DNA from: Cyclaneusma minus
Taxonomy: Eukaryota; Ascomycota; Leotiomycetes; Marthamycetales; Marthamycetaceae
Assembly (NCBI GenBank): GCA_037179335.1
Contig: JAKZHN010000014.1
Coordinates: 806,001-870,000 of the forward strand
Reading direction: 5' to 3'
Length of the DNA stretch: 64,000 nt
A program made the position numbers and the translations under genes. The stretch's first letter is position 1; each line of letters starts with the position of its first letter. Of this stretch, positions 36,101 to 47,639 are shown one piece after another. The notes under the pieces are model-generated. The model saw nothing but the letters and a program-made list of their open reading frames with translations. It searched no databases and was not told where the DNA came from.

Positions 36101-37965
36101 GAAATTTCCGCATCCATGTCGGTTTGGTGGGAGAGATTGAGAGTGCTTCCTTGCGGTGAGACTTCGACGGAGGTTTCGAGTTCTTCGGCTAGGCGGGAGT
36201 ATTCTTCGTCGGAGAGGGGGGGGGGGGGGGGGGGGGGGGGGCCTGAGTGGTGAGGCGAGTGAGAGGTAGGCGGCGAGATTTGGATGAGCATTTCCTTTGA
36301 AGAGGGGGAGGGTGGCGATGGGGAGAGGGGGCGTTGAGGGTTGGGCGTGGGTGGGAGCGGTGGGAGTTGCATGTGTGAGCGTGCTTCGACTTGCATCTCC
36401 TTGTCATCTGCCGACAGCGTTGCGGGTTCTGGGGGCGGCGGGGGTGGAGTGAAGTGAGAAGCCGTCTCGCTGTACGATGGCAAAGTGTCAACAGGCGACG
36501 ACGCCCGCTCAACCCGCATCTCCTTCTCATCCGCCCCCTCTACCTCCGGTTCCTCAACCGCCCTCAACGTGCTCTCCTGACTCAACGTACTAGACTGACT
36601 CAAGTTCGTCCTATGCCCCCTCAACTCCCCATGTTTCCCCATAATAAAATTCAGCCTTGAAGCGCGCCTTCTCGCCAAAAAATCATCATTGGCACTCAGT
36701 CTCTGCAGCACTTCCGTCTTCGGGATAAACGCCTCTTTCCCCTCTTTCTCCTCATCCCCGCCATCGTCCTTTTTCTTGATCGCAATAATATCCTGCCCCT
36801 CCGCCGCAAACGAGAATCTCGCTCCCTCCTCCTTTTCCTCCTTCGCCACGCTTTTCTGCACAACATTCTGTCTCAGTGTCGGATGCGGACTCGCCCCGCG
36901 ATAGATAATCTGACTGTGCACTTCCTCCATTGGTATAAATTTGGGTGGCGGTGGTGGATTCGAAGTATCTCTCCTCTGCTTCAACGGCTGTGGCGGGACC
37001 GCAGTAACTCCACCAAACCTCGTCTGTCCTTCTTCCGACTCTTGTCCAGATACTGATGACGCAGGTACTTCCTTCACTACCGGTACTGCTAGGTTCTTAT
37101 TCCGGACTTCTTCACTATGCCCTCGAATCGTCGCATCAATACTCCTCTTACTCCTACTTTTCGCCTTCGGCGGTATCGGCGGAGGCCCTGACCCCTCCAT
37201 CCCTCTCCCCTCTATCCCATTCCCCCTCCCCGCCATCCCCATCCCCATCTCTTGCCCCTGCGTCGTATTCGAAAACGACCCTCTCGGCCTCCTCGAATTT
37301 CCCTCCATACCCAACGCCTCTTGCGGATTGATAAAAGGCCGATAGCTCAATTCGATAATGCGATCGCGCGTCTTATTAAGCATACCAAGCGTTTCTTTGC
37401 AACAACGTTCGCTCTCGCGCTTGAGATAGGGGATGCTGCCTAAGTCGAAGGTGCTAGGTGAATCAAGATAGTCCTGCAGGCCGCGGACTTGCGTCATGAG
37501 GTTTATGGTGAGGGCTTGGAGGCGGTTTGTGAGCGGGTCTGTGAGGATGACTGTCAGCTCACTTCATCTTCTCACGCCCGTCCAGCCTGCGCAAGCCTCC
37601 AGCAAGCCACCTGCGAGCGTCTAGCGAGCTCCTCGCGACACCAAGTGACGGAAACTGAAAATTCAGGTAAGAAGAAGGGTGAAATCAGAAATGGTAGAAA
37701 GGCAAGGAAACCAAAAAAACTCACGATCAGCAACCAAAACATTGATATACAACTGTCCAAAATCCGCCAAATTCTGCGCATACGCATCCTTAATCCCATT
37801 CTCGCTCTGCACCAGACTCTTCTCCAAACACATGGCCGTCTCCAGCGCATCGCGCGAATAACTCGCATGCGACACTCTCGAAGCGGTGCATATTTTTTGG
37901 GACAGGATGGTGCCGGCGTGGAAGGCTTTGACCATGTCCTGGATGGGACTGCGGCTGTCGTCCAT
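33159..37965 (-). CDS. large scaffold-like protein with Cys-rich module and two SH3-like segments
   Basis: Four exons (37725-37965, 34770-37538, 34588-34688, 33159-34415) splice in frame to 1455 residues; introns have GTGAGT/GTAAGT/GTAACT donors and CACAG/CATAG acceptors. Residues 1-170 form a helical N-terminal region (IKDAYAQNLADFGQLYINVLVADH; YLKRESERCCKETLGMLNKTRDRIIEL). Residues 170-880 are long, low-complexity, Ser/Pro/Lys-rich and likely disordered, with a poly-Pro run near 513-521. A Cys-rich module follows: CVKC (983-986), a Cys/His segment RSCFLSKCHLATK, and CPFC (1038-1041), probably one zinc site assembled across two splice junctions. Two SH3-like segments follow, ending in GNWCGGYHDGSKGMFPASFIQL and HWCYSGQNSKGVFGLFPAAFVENL, which match the SH3 pattern WxxGxxxgxxGxFPxxyV. 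Domain order suggests a signalling or cytoskeletal adaptor; the precise role is unknown. Start is the first ATG in frame (37965). Confidence 0.8.
36216..36241. repeat. 26-bp poly-G (poly-C on coding strand) tract inside the SH3 gene
   Basis: An uninterrupted run of 26 G on plus encodes most of a poly-proline stretch in the minus-strand SH3 protein. As read, the tract keeps the frame open. A homopolymer this long is prone to slippage in replication and in sequencing, so its length is uncertain. Confidence 0.9.
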
Positions 37966-40764
37966 CGTGGGGTTTTGGGCATGCGACAACTTGGTCTTCT
38001 CGCGACAGTGAGGTTTTGTCGATATGAAGTGATTCCGCCGATGTGAATTGTTTCTGTCGACGAGAAGTGAGGCTGTGGAAATCCGCGGAGGTCGAGAGAG
38101 TATTGGAATTGGCTTTCTTGGCGTGGATCAGACCGTCGTGCCGTCCGTTCGTGTCGTTCCGTTCAGTTCGGTTCAGCACGTTCAGCCTCGCGAGACGCCT
38201 GGGCGCCCGCGGATATCTCAGTATCTCTAGAAATCCCAGCTGTTCTCGAAGCCTTGACAATTCAGTCTCGATTGTGTGTTGCGAAGCCCGTTCGACAGAG
38301 TCGGATATCGCAGCATTTCAGGCTTCCACGGAAAATCCGAGGGTTGGCGAATGTTTGGTGGTGAGAGAGTGTTGTAAGATGAAGACAACGGAGAAAGATT
38401 AGAGTACGTGTGGAGTTTGGCCTTGGCTTCTGCGGAGCCTGTGGTGACATGGGCCAGAAAGAGTGCAAGAGGCCGGGAGGCTACACGCCGAGGGGGAGAT
38501 AATTGGTGGAGCCCTGCTTGGGGGGCCGATATGGGGATGCGTGCTAGGTAGGGTCAGGGATTGAGGAACTGGGCTGGAGGGCTCGGCACGCTGAAGGAAC
38601 TGCTTGTTTGTGGTTACTGATGCCCAGGACAGGCTTGGTACAGTAATCGTAGACCCTTGTTTGTTTTATCTAGTGATGGACGGTTTTATCGAATGAAACG
38701 GGGATTAGTATGGTGCTAATGAGTTGGTTTAGTTAGTATGTGGTTTAGTGGGGTTTTAGACTTATTAGCTTGATATGAACTCACTGCGAAAACTTGAACT
38801 TCTTTTGAGAGAGATGGCAGATGGCAGCCTATTCACCTGCAGCGATCCAGCAGAATGGCGGTCCCCAAGGTATCATGCGCAGACGGTGGAAGCGTGCATT
38901 TGCGCGGTGCGGTGCGGGGGGAAGTGGGAACTCCGTTGCACCTTGGGAACTTCGTACACTTCATCAGATGTGGTGGTCTGCGATGTTCAGGTGAGCTGGG
39001 GACCGCTTGTCGGGTAGGACTGGGCGCAGCAAATGAGCTTCAATTGGGCTTGCGAATGATGCCGTCGGCGAGAGCGTCAAGTTCCTCTCGATGTTGAAAG
39101 TGTCAAGCCCCTTCGAAAGATATGATCAGATACATTCATGCTGTCTTACCACCGAGCCCTAGGAGCCAGCGATGTTCTTCGTGTTTGTGCATCGCTTTGC
39201 TCCGAACTTTCTGTGCGCTCATCGAAGCTGGAATCATCGTGGCTGGAGAGTATCGCCATCTTCGCATTTCGAAACATCATGATCGCTGCTTGCTGATTTT
39301 CTTAATACCCTCATTAAGATATCCACAGCGCGATAAACACGATAAAACATCCTTTGCAAGCTCAGCCACCCGACAAAACGGGAAGCTAGAGTACCAGCCT
39401 TCCAGCTCGGTCTGTACATGTAGCATGACACTCGGAGCGACTGGATCCCCAGCTTGCGCACGCTTGTCACACGTGGAAATTCGACATGCCAAGCGTGTCC
39501 ATACCGAAGGATCGACATCAATCAATGCCAGAGCGGGCCAAGGAACGGTGAGGGCGGTGATTGGCTGGGGCGCGAGGAGCGCCAGCGAGAAGCGAGAGCT
39601 GGAGACGAATTGAGGAACTTTTGTCACCGCTGAGTGATGGGAAGACGGCCACGGCACGGTGCGAAGATGATTGATGACTGTGCGATGGCGTGGTGAATTG
39701 ATGTGTATGGAATGAATAATGGAAAGCGAAACTCTGAAGGAGCGAGATGCGCGATGAGATCCGAGGACCCTCATGAGTGATGAGGAACAGAGGTAGCGCA
39801 CGGTGCTGAGGCGATGAGTGCGAATTGCGATAGATTAATCCCGAGATATCGAGATATGAATGACACGGCCGCGATGACAAACAAACTCCATTCACCATTT
39901 CCTTCCCCTTTGCGACGAGTTCGAGCTTCGAGACCAGGCGGAGTGGCGATTGACAGACCACCCACGCCCTCCTCCTCCGCGCTCACCAGCTTCGCAGTTT
40001 CGCATGCCCGCTCACGTGATCCCACCTCCTTCTCATCATCTCAGCCCCCTCCATCCTCCCATCTATCCTCCCTCGCCGTCGTACCCTCCCTCTCCCGTCT
40101 CCCGGCTAGCCGCATACCAAAGACCCCCAGATACGGTGGTTACTCTATTTTCCGGACACCATTACCAATCCCGGCCTGTTCGGCCTTCGGCAGCAAGGCC
40201 ATCAAGGCAAATCAGTCACGCGCCCTCCTCGTGCTACATCTCAGATACTGGAGATTGACGCGGCCATGCTGCTTGTCGTGCTTGTTCTGCTGCTGTCATG
40301 AAACGATTGGGCAGATAGACGCGCCAGGAAACGCCAGTTCATCAAGTCGGACGATACCACACCGACAAAAGGCTGTGTACATAGGTACAGAGGAGGCCTG
40401 TTTCCATCTTCAATGTTCATCGTATTTACTCCGTCATCGAGAGACTGCGCTTCGGTGAGTTCTGCAAGCCTTTCCACGTTTCCTGCCACTCGAGCGATCG
40501 GAATTGGTGTCAGCCCAACGGTGATGGCGGCGAGCTAGAATCAGGTACGAAGAAGCCTCGTTTCATCGACACCACCACACACACTCTCTTGCTTTGCTCA
40601 CAATTACAATTTTATTTCATCATTTCGCCTGGAATTCAAAATCACCGCTTGTCTTTCTCTCTCACCATCTATTTGCATTATCATTACTTCAGGCCATCAT
40701 CACTCTCTCAGAATGCCCCCCTTCTCCCTTATCTTGCTCTCACCCGTAAAAAATGCAAAAAATG
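37966..40764. other. intergenic with SH3 gene promoter; no supported gene
   Basis: The first 500 bp upstream of the SH3 start would contain its promoter. Open frames of up to 214 codons exist (39814-40458 plus; 39277-39801 minus) but overlap each other on opposite strands and show no domain. A C/T-rich stretch at about 39,960-40,110 resembles a fungal promoter or 5' UTR more than a coding exon. No array unit was found here. Confidence 0.4.
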
Positions 40765-40854
40765 TGGCGGTGCCCGGAATCGAACCGGGATCAACGCGGA
40801 ATCAACATGTGTTTAAACCACAACGCGGTATACTGACCATTATACGACACCACC
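40765..40854 (-). tRNA. tRNA-His (anticodon GTG) with an intron
   Basis: On minus the acceptor GGTGGTG pairs with CACCGCC (one U-G wobble); the T arm CCCGG-TTCGATT-CCGGG is perfect; the anticodon loop reads TTGTGG with GTG as anticodon. About 18 nt (about 40800-40817) interrupt the anticodon loop one base after the anticodon, the standard site for nuclear tRNA introns. The anticodon stem has four pairs plus one mismatch at its base. Position -1 is C in the gene, so the mature G-1 would be added by Thg1, as known for eukaryotic tRNA-His. The discriminator base is A. Confidence 0.8.
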
Positions 40855-42300
40855 GTTCCGTTGCGCTAAGTAGCGCTCTGAATTGTTGAGGATTTGTTCA
40901 CCCTTTTGCATTCTTGACACACCGACACCGCAATGCGCAACGCTGCAAAAGCATGAATGAATTGACGATGGCACGACATTTTAGTTTCCCGCCGCCAACG
41001 CTTAGAGCACCCTTTCGAAGCCAGGAAAACTTCATCTCTGGCGCAACGGTCCAACGGTCCAACGGCGACCCAAGTTCTGGTAATGTTCGATTACAGAATA
41101 GCTCAAGAGCCTAGATCAGAACCTTGTGTTTAAGCCTCTCGACACCGCGACGCACGATACGCCTCCCGGAAGCATGAAAAGACACGAGGCGATCATCCGA
41201 TACGCCGTGCAGGAACGCGCAAAGTCGACAAACTTTCGACATTTCGAAGTTGCATCACGATAGCAAGCTCGAAGCTCCAAAGTTCGAGGCCCCTGCAGAA
41301 AAGGCAAGATTTCGCGACGGCGAGGCTTTTGGCGCATCGCACTACTCCATCAGCGAACGTTGAGTATTGAAGTTTCGCGCGCGAAATATAGCGAGAAAGT
41401 CACATTCCCAGGGTAGGATACAAGGTAAGCTTAGCTCTTGAAAGATTTTTGATAATCCAGATCGTGTCTGACAGCCACGAGGCGGCACCTATGTCAAGAA
41501 ACACGCCTCGGAAGTTTTACGAGTGAGGCTTCAATGAGACGTCATGGTAAGGCCCATCCATCTCACTTGATAATTTTCGAATTTGTCGCCCTCGTGGCTA
41601 TATGGAGATCTTGTGTTTTTCCAAATCTTTCTTTCGAGTAGCAGCAGCCTTCCTTTTGTATCCAGGTTCGGAGATTCTTTCGTTTCAAGCTACCGAAACA
41701 TGGCATGAGACTTCGTTTATCCTCTATTCGGGGTTGAGTAGTGATCCTCAAAATTTACTACTTTAGCATGTCGATCGTTTGACGCAAGCTACCCTGAAAA
41801 CATTAGCCTGCGATATCACATGGCCTCAAGGATCGTGATGGACGTTGGTGCTATGTCAGCATGCAGGGGCTTTGCTCATTATGTACTCTCGGGCGTCGGA
41901 TTGACGGTATATGGGGCTATAAAAAAATCAGAAAATCTTCCTTGTGGCTTTAAACTACGATGCCTAACGGTTTCAAATCTTGGTGACTTCTGAGACTGCT
42001 TGGACAGCCAAGGTCTGATACCTTGGAGGCTGTGGGCTGGAGACAAGCGAAGATCTGCCTCAGTGGCTCTTCCACCTAATCTAATCACTAACATATACGA
42101 ACCGAGTTTACGAAGGAGCGGAATACTCCCTCGCCTAGCCAGGTTCCTAGTCCAGATTCTGCACAAGAAAGAATCACGTGCCCCTGAGCTAAGAATTTGC
42201 TAGCTAGCTTCTTATCACTTCTACCCTCAATATTGACATTCGTGATGTGGCTCCGATCAAGTTCGTGAAGTCTCTGCCATTGATGCGTCATGCCTCGAAG
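40855..42300. other. intergenic leading into block 3
   Basis: No gene seen. Near 41,640-41,655 a degraded minus-strand box (CTTTTGTATCC on plus) and near 42,173 a CACGTG suggest one or two decayed array units, with opposite polarity to block 3, at the boundary. Confidence 0.35.
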
Positions 42301-42985
42301 TTTCCGAAATCCTCTCGGCAGTTTTCTCCGAGTCCTTGGATTTTGCTCAAGGTCGCCTGACACTTGTGAGTTAGACGTGAGGCTCTCCGAGTCTGCTTGT
42401 TTGAGATTCAGATATAAAAGCAGGCCTCGCTCCTCCATTTTCGCATCCCATGTTCGGTAATACTAAAAACACCTCCTGACGACAAAATGCAAAATGGATG
42501 ACAAATCGAACGAGACACCCATAACTCAACACTCTCTCTTTGTTGAAGCAATCGGCCTATACTTTTTGAAGAAAAGGATTTCAAGAGCAGAACTGGAATT
42601 CTCCAAATGGATATACGGCAGGGAGTTCCACTGACAGCAATGGATGCCGTTAACAGCAAGCATCCTTACTCAAGCAAGCCTCCGCCTTCTCAATATCTGA
42701 TTGCCTCTCTTCAGCTCCAATACCGCAGGGACGGAACAGAGAAATTGGAACAAGCGAGCTATCCATTCGGCGGATATAAAAGCTGCCATGATGCTCTTTT
42801 TCCTGGATCCTAAGAACCAGAGACGACTCGGAATTGTCCATGGACATCCGATAATCTGGAGTAACGAACGTAATGCAATGCCAGTATCTCAAAGCCCCTC
42901 GTGGTTCTGTGAAAGCAATTGACCTGGACGCTTCAAGTTCATTAAGGATCTCGGGTACATACTTGCAATATTTTTTTAGATACGT

Positions 42986-43154
42986 GACGGCAGATAATCA
43001 ACACGACAGCAAGGAAGGCCGTTGACAGCAGGCACTGTCATGTAAGCAAACTCCCGCCTTCTCCATCCCAACGTCAATCTTCAACTCAAGCACCGTAGAC
43101 TTGCCAAAATTCAAAATTGGAATGAGCGAGCTATGCATGCTGCGGGTATAAAAG
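42986..43154 (+). promoter_or_regulatory. block 3 unit promoter, best-preserved triplet
   Basis: GACGGCAG 42986, GACAGCAA 43005 and GACAGCAG 43024 (exact 19-bp steps), then TATAAAAG at 43147-43154. The divergent GACGG octamer is farthest from the box. The next unit copies the design: 43371, 43390, 43408 and TATA 43531. Confidence 0.75.
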
Positions 43155-44888
43155 CAGGCCTTCATCCTTCTTTTCTCGAATGCAAAGAATCACGAGTCGA
43201 CGCTGACCCGCAGTCATCGACATAGTCGGGAGCAACGAATTGGAATATTCACTAGTGTCTCAAAGCCCTTCGCTTTTCTGTGAAATCAATAGAACTAGAT
43301 GCTTCCAATTCATCCAAAATACCGGGAGCATGCTTGCAAGATTTATTCGCAAAATTTATTCGCACGAATCGACGGCAGAGGGTCAGGACGACAGCGGGGA
43401 AGCCGTTGACAGCAGGTACCCTTCTTTAAGCAATTGGCTCTTTCGCTATTCACCGTCCATTTCATACTCCAATCCTGTAAACTTGAAAATCTAGGAATCG
43501 GAATAAGCAAACTAGTCCGCATGCTTTAGGTATAAAAGTAAGCTCTACCCCTTCCTTTTCTGGCTAGGAACTACCGAGTCTCTGAATCCCGACATGGAAG
43601 CAACCCACGAGACTGGGAGCAACGAGGGAGCTACACGTATCCCAAACACCCCCTTACGTTTCAAGAAAGCAAGAACTACCAGCTCGGAGTCATTCAACTT
43701 CTGATTTCTCAATGATACTAGGATTGAAATATCAAGGTTTCTTCCAGCGGGCCGACGGTAGTGAGTTGGAACGACAGCAATCAAAACTCTCGATGACAGG
43801 CGACCCCCTTTAAGCGAACCTCCAAATTCCGGTGTGTCGCTGTCTGTTACCGACTCTTACAAGTACTATAAGCTCAAATGACAGTATGACTGGACATCAT
43901 ATGATCGGTGTTAAGCAAGCTAGAGCCCATGGGTATAAAAGGAAGCTTCATCCCTTTGTTTTCGAATTCGAAATCAGGAATTGCGGTATTGCCGGTCATG
44001 CGAGGAACGAACAAAGTACTATTGTTCCAAACCGACTCTTTTTTCTTCTAAGACAAAACTGCATGAAAGCTTTTCAGTCCATCGAAGGAGCGAGAAATTT
44101 GTTCATGACTCACCCACTTAGGTATAATTCCGTTAAAACACCAGTAGCGAGTTTGAATGACAGTAAGCCTAAGCAACAGTAGCAGGCGACCTCTCTCGGG
44201 AAAACTTCATTGGTCTACACATTATCCTGACTCTCGAAATTGAGTCCCGCAAGGTTGGGGAAGGGTGAGCTAACAAGGCTTCAGCCGGATTCCAGGTATA
44301 AAAAGAAGCACTACTCCCTACATTTTTAACCCAGAAATCCCAAATTGGAGTATGTGATACATGCGCTTCCACAAGTCGCGATTGGACAGCCAAGCAATAA
44401 TGAAGTCTGAAATTGCGTAGCCCAACTCCCAAGCACGACTCACTCACTGCGTTTGCTTGGCTGCAATTCAGCAAAGACTTTGCAAGCTAAGTTTGATCAT
44501 TGCGATAGGGGTCAGGCAAATAGCCAGCAGCGACTTGGAGCGACAGTAGCTCAAACCAATAACAGCAAATGATCCTCCCAACCAGATTCAAATTCTCTTG
44601 CTGTCTCGCCGTCTCCTCGAATCATGTACTGCAGACTTAGAAATGCGAAGGTCAAGCAAACTAGCTAGCCAGTCTCCAGGTATAAAAGCAACCTCTACTC
44701 CTATCCTTTCATCTCCAGAATTACCATCTGTCCTTTGGGATGTCACTGGTGACCAGCTTGAAACGCAATCATCAAGACTTGCATGTTTCGCGTCCTAAAG
44801 CCCACGGCATGTCTTTGAGGGCATACACAGCCACTCATGAAGGATATCCGCAACCCTGATCAACACTTCGAGAAGATCGTTACACGTG

Positions 44889-45104
44889 GGCATTAGCGGG
44901 CCGAAGCGACAGCAGACCAAGCTTTTGACACCAGACCACTGCCTCGAGGAGACGCTGAACTTCCCACTCTCGAGTTACTTCCCGAACAAAGTGCTGGAGG
45001 CTTAGAATCTTGGAAATTGTGAACTTGTGGATGAGTGAGCAAACCTCGCCCGCTCTGGCTATAAAAAGGGCTCTACTCTTCTCATTTCACACCCAGAATT
45101 CCGA
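44889..45104 (+). promoter_or_regulatory. block 3 unit promoter with leader motif
   Basis: GGCATTAG 44889, GACAGCAG 44908, GACACCAG 44927 (19-bp steps), TATAAAAA 45060-45067, then CT-rich DNA and ACCCAGAATTCC at about 45095, where transcription would be expected to start. Confidence 0.7.
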
Positions 45105-47639
45105 TCTCACTTATCAGTCAACTACTGCTTCGTTGTATACAGGATATCGCGAACGAATTTGGATATTTCCAAGCCTCGTATTCATATACTTATTTTGGCC
45201 CAGTAATCTATCAAAATGCCGCTTACTGTAATTGAGGTAAAGAGCAGCAATCTTCAAGCAGTAGAGGACTGAAGCGATAGCAGCCTAAGCTCCTGACAGC
45301 AGACAACTACTTGCAAGTAAACTCCTCTTATCCGGCCTTTCAATCTATCTTTCTAACCCAAACACCGCAAGCGCGAAATTGGGCATTGAAGGAAACCGCT
45401 AAGCAAGCTTGCTAGACCTGCAGGTCTCAGGTATAAAAGCAGGCTCTTCCTCTCCCTTTTCATCCCAGAAGCTTGGCTGATCGAAGTGGCATCGTATGGT
45501 TTCCTGGCAGAATGAAGAGGTACGAAGCGAAAGAGTCTAAAAGTTTCCATGTCTTGAGCTCACTCATCTTGTTTGGCGTGAGTACATCGACTCCGAAGGA
45601 TATCGAAAACGAAGTCGACTCGCCGAGAAAGTTCACTAAATCCTCAGCAACGGGTAAGAGTGACAACAGCCCAAGGTACCGACAGCAGCTGGAATTTGTG
45701 CTTCAACAATACCTGATTCACAGCGAGCGGGAACGTGAAGAAATCGGCCTCCACAGCAAGCGAGCGAGGCAGCTCCCATACGTGTCAGCTGGGGAGGCAG
45801 GTATAAAAGCAAGACCTGCTTTTTACTTTAAGTACCCAAGCTTTCAAACGTCGCAAGAGGAGCCACATTGCAACATCTCGTTTTCTGCTGGTATGAGCAA
45901 CGAATGTGATGCTAACATCTCGACTCTGAATTTGATGGCCGATGGGCATACTAACCGGGAATCTCGCACACGGAGAATACTATGCTCTTCGAGGCTCAAG
46001 TCCAACTAGCAATAACAGTTTAGGCCCCTGACAACAGTTGTACCGAAAGGTCAACAACACTTCGGCTTTCTGAACATTCTCCACTTGAAATTAGGATTGT
46101 TCGGACTTCTGGTCTGTTAGCTTATGCTTCGATGTGGGTATAAGTAGAGGCTCCACCCTTTTCTTGAAGCATGAAATTCAACTACGAAAAAAGTTCAGCA
46201 TACCTTCGATTTCGTGACTGGACGAAGAGCGGCTATAGAGTATCAGCGGCTTGAACCCGCTCTTTTTCTTTTCAATACAGAATAGCTGTGTGCGTTGTGC
46301 TTTCCCGTTCGGCTGGCATGGCTAGAATGGCCATGGGGACGCTTTCCCAAATCGACAGAAGCGGGTGGAAACGACGGTAAATGGGAGCTGTGACAACAGC
46401 CAAGGCAAGCGACAGAACTCCCTCTCGTCCAGATTTCCTCAACATCAAACTCAGAAGTAAGACCTACCAACAAGCGAGCCTACTTCCCTTGTAGTACTCA
46501 CCCTAAGGTATAAAAAGCAAGCCATACCTCCCCCTCTTCGCTACAAACGACATGGGTCATCATTCTTTGGATGTTCAGAGGAGGAAAAAGCGAGGGCTTA
46601 TTTCAGAACATTGCTCTAATTTCTCCATTGCACTCGTGAAAAGGTAAGGCGGCTTAGCGATTCGTCCAGGGATCAAGGATTCAAGCCTGGATAGTCAAAA
46701 AGTACGGCATTTGAGCAAAGCACCAACAGGGAGTTGGAATGACAGCCCTCTTTGGTGGCACCACAACCCTTCTTTAACGTGAGTCAGATGCCAAGCAGGA
46801 CAAACTAACCCACTCGTACCTGGGTGCCTGCGTAGGCATCTAGCTAGGTAGCTATAAAAGCGCCCTCCACTTCCTTCCCCTTCAATCTAAAGTTTTCGAA
46901 TTCGAGAACCCGGAAGAGACGGTACATGTAACATCCCAAAGTTAAGCACGCCTAGACTTTCTCTGTTTCACAATTAATTCATGCCAAGAGCTGACTGAGT
47001 TGGCTTGGAATTTGCTAGAGTCTCAATGATTATGCTTGACTAGACTGCGGCAAAACAGTACGAAAAGAGACAGCACTGCGATGGAGCGACAGCAGTCCGA
47101 AACTTCAGCAGCAGACAAGCATGCTGAGCGATACCCGATCACTTCCCTTTCTCAACGCAAGCCAGAAACCATGTCTCCCGGTGAAACACAAGCTCACTTT
47201 TTCATCTCCCGGTCGCCAGGTATAAAAGCAAAGCCTTGCCCCGGCTTTTTAATACTCAGGAGTAATAACTCGACCATCATCTTCCATGGTTAGTGGTAGG
47301 CAGCAAACAACGATTCAGAGATCACAAGTCGCATATCACAACCGCACTGTTTGACACCTGGTTCTTGACGGCTATTTGTCCCAATGGACATCAAATTGGG
47401 ATAATTTCCTGGGGATGTTGAAGTTAGACCATGGACGGACGGTGCAGCTTGGAAAGAAACAGCTTAGACAGTAAACAGCCGAAGTGACGGCAAGCGCAGC
47501 CGTTCACGACAGAGCGAACTGACCGGGTATTTGTGTCTTCCCAATTTTCTTGTATGTGAACCAGAAGCCTAGCTTAGCCACAAGCGAGCTACCGTGCTGA
47601 TTGCTAATCACTCAGGTATATGGTCTAGCTCGTCACATG

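Noticed and set aside
39814..40458. 214-codon open frame near tRNA-His
   Set aside because: Low-complexity Ser/Pro from C/T-rich DNA, overlapped by equally long frames on minus; looks like promoter/UTR sequence.
45473..46009. 178-codon open frame in block 3
   Set aside because: It runs through the octamers and TATA box of the next array unit, has no domain, and neighbouring units have no homologous frame.
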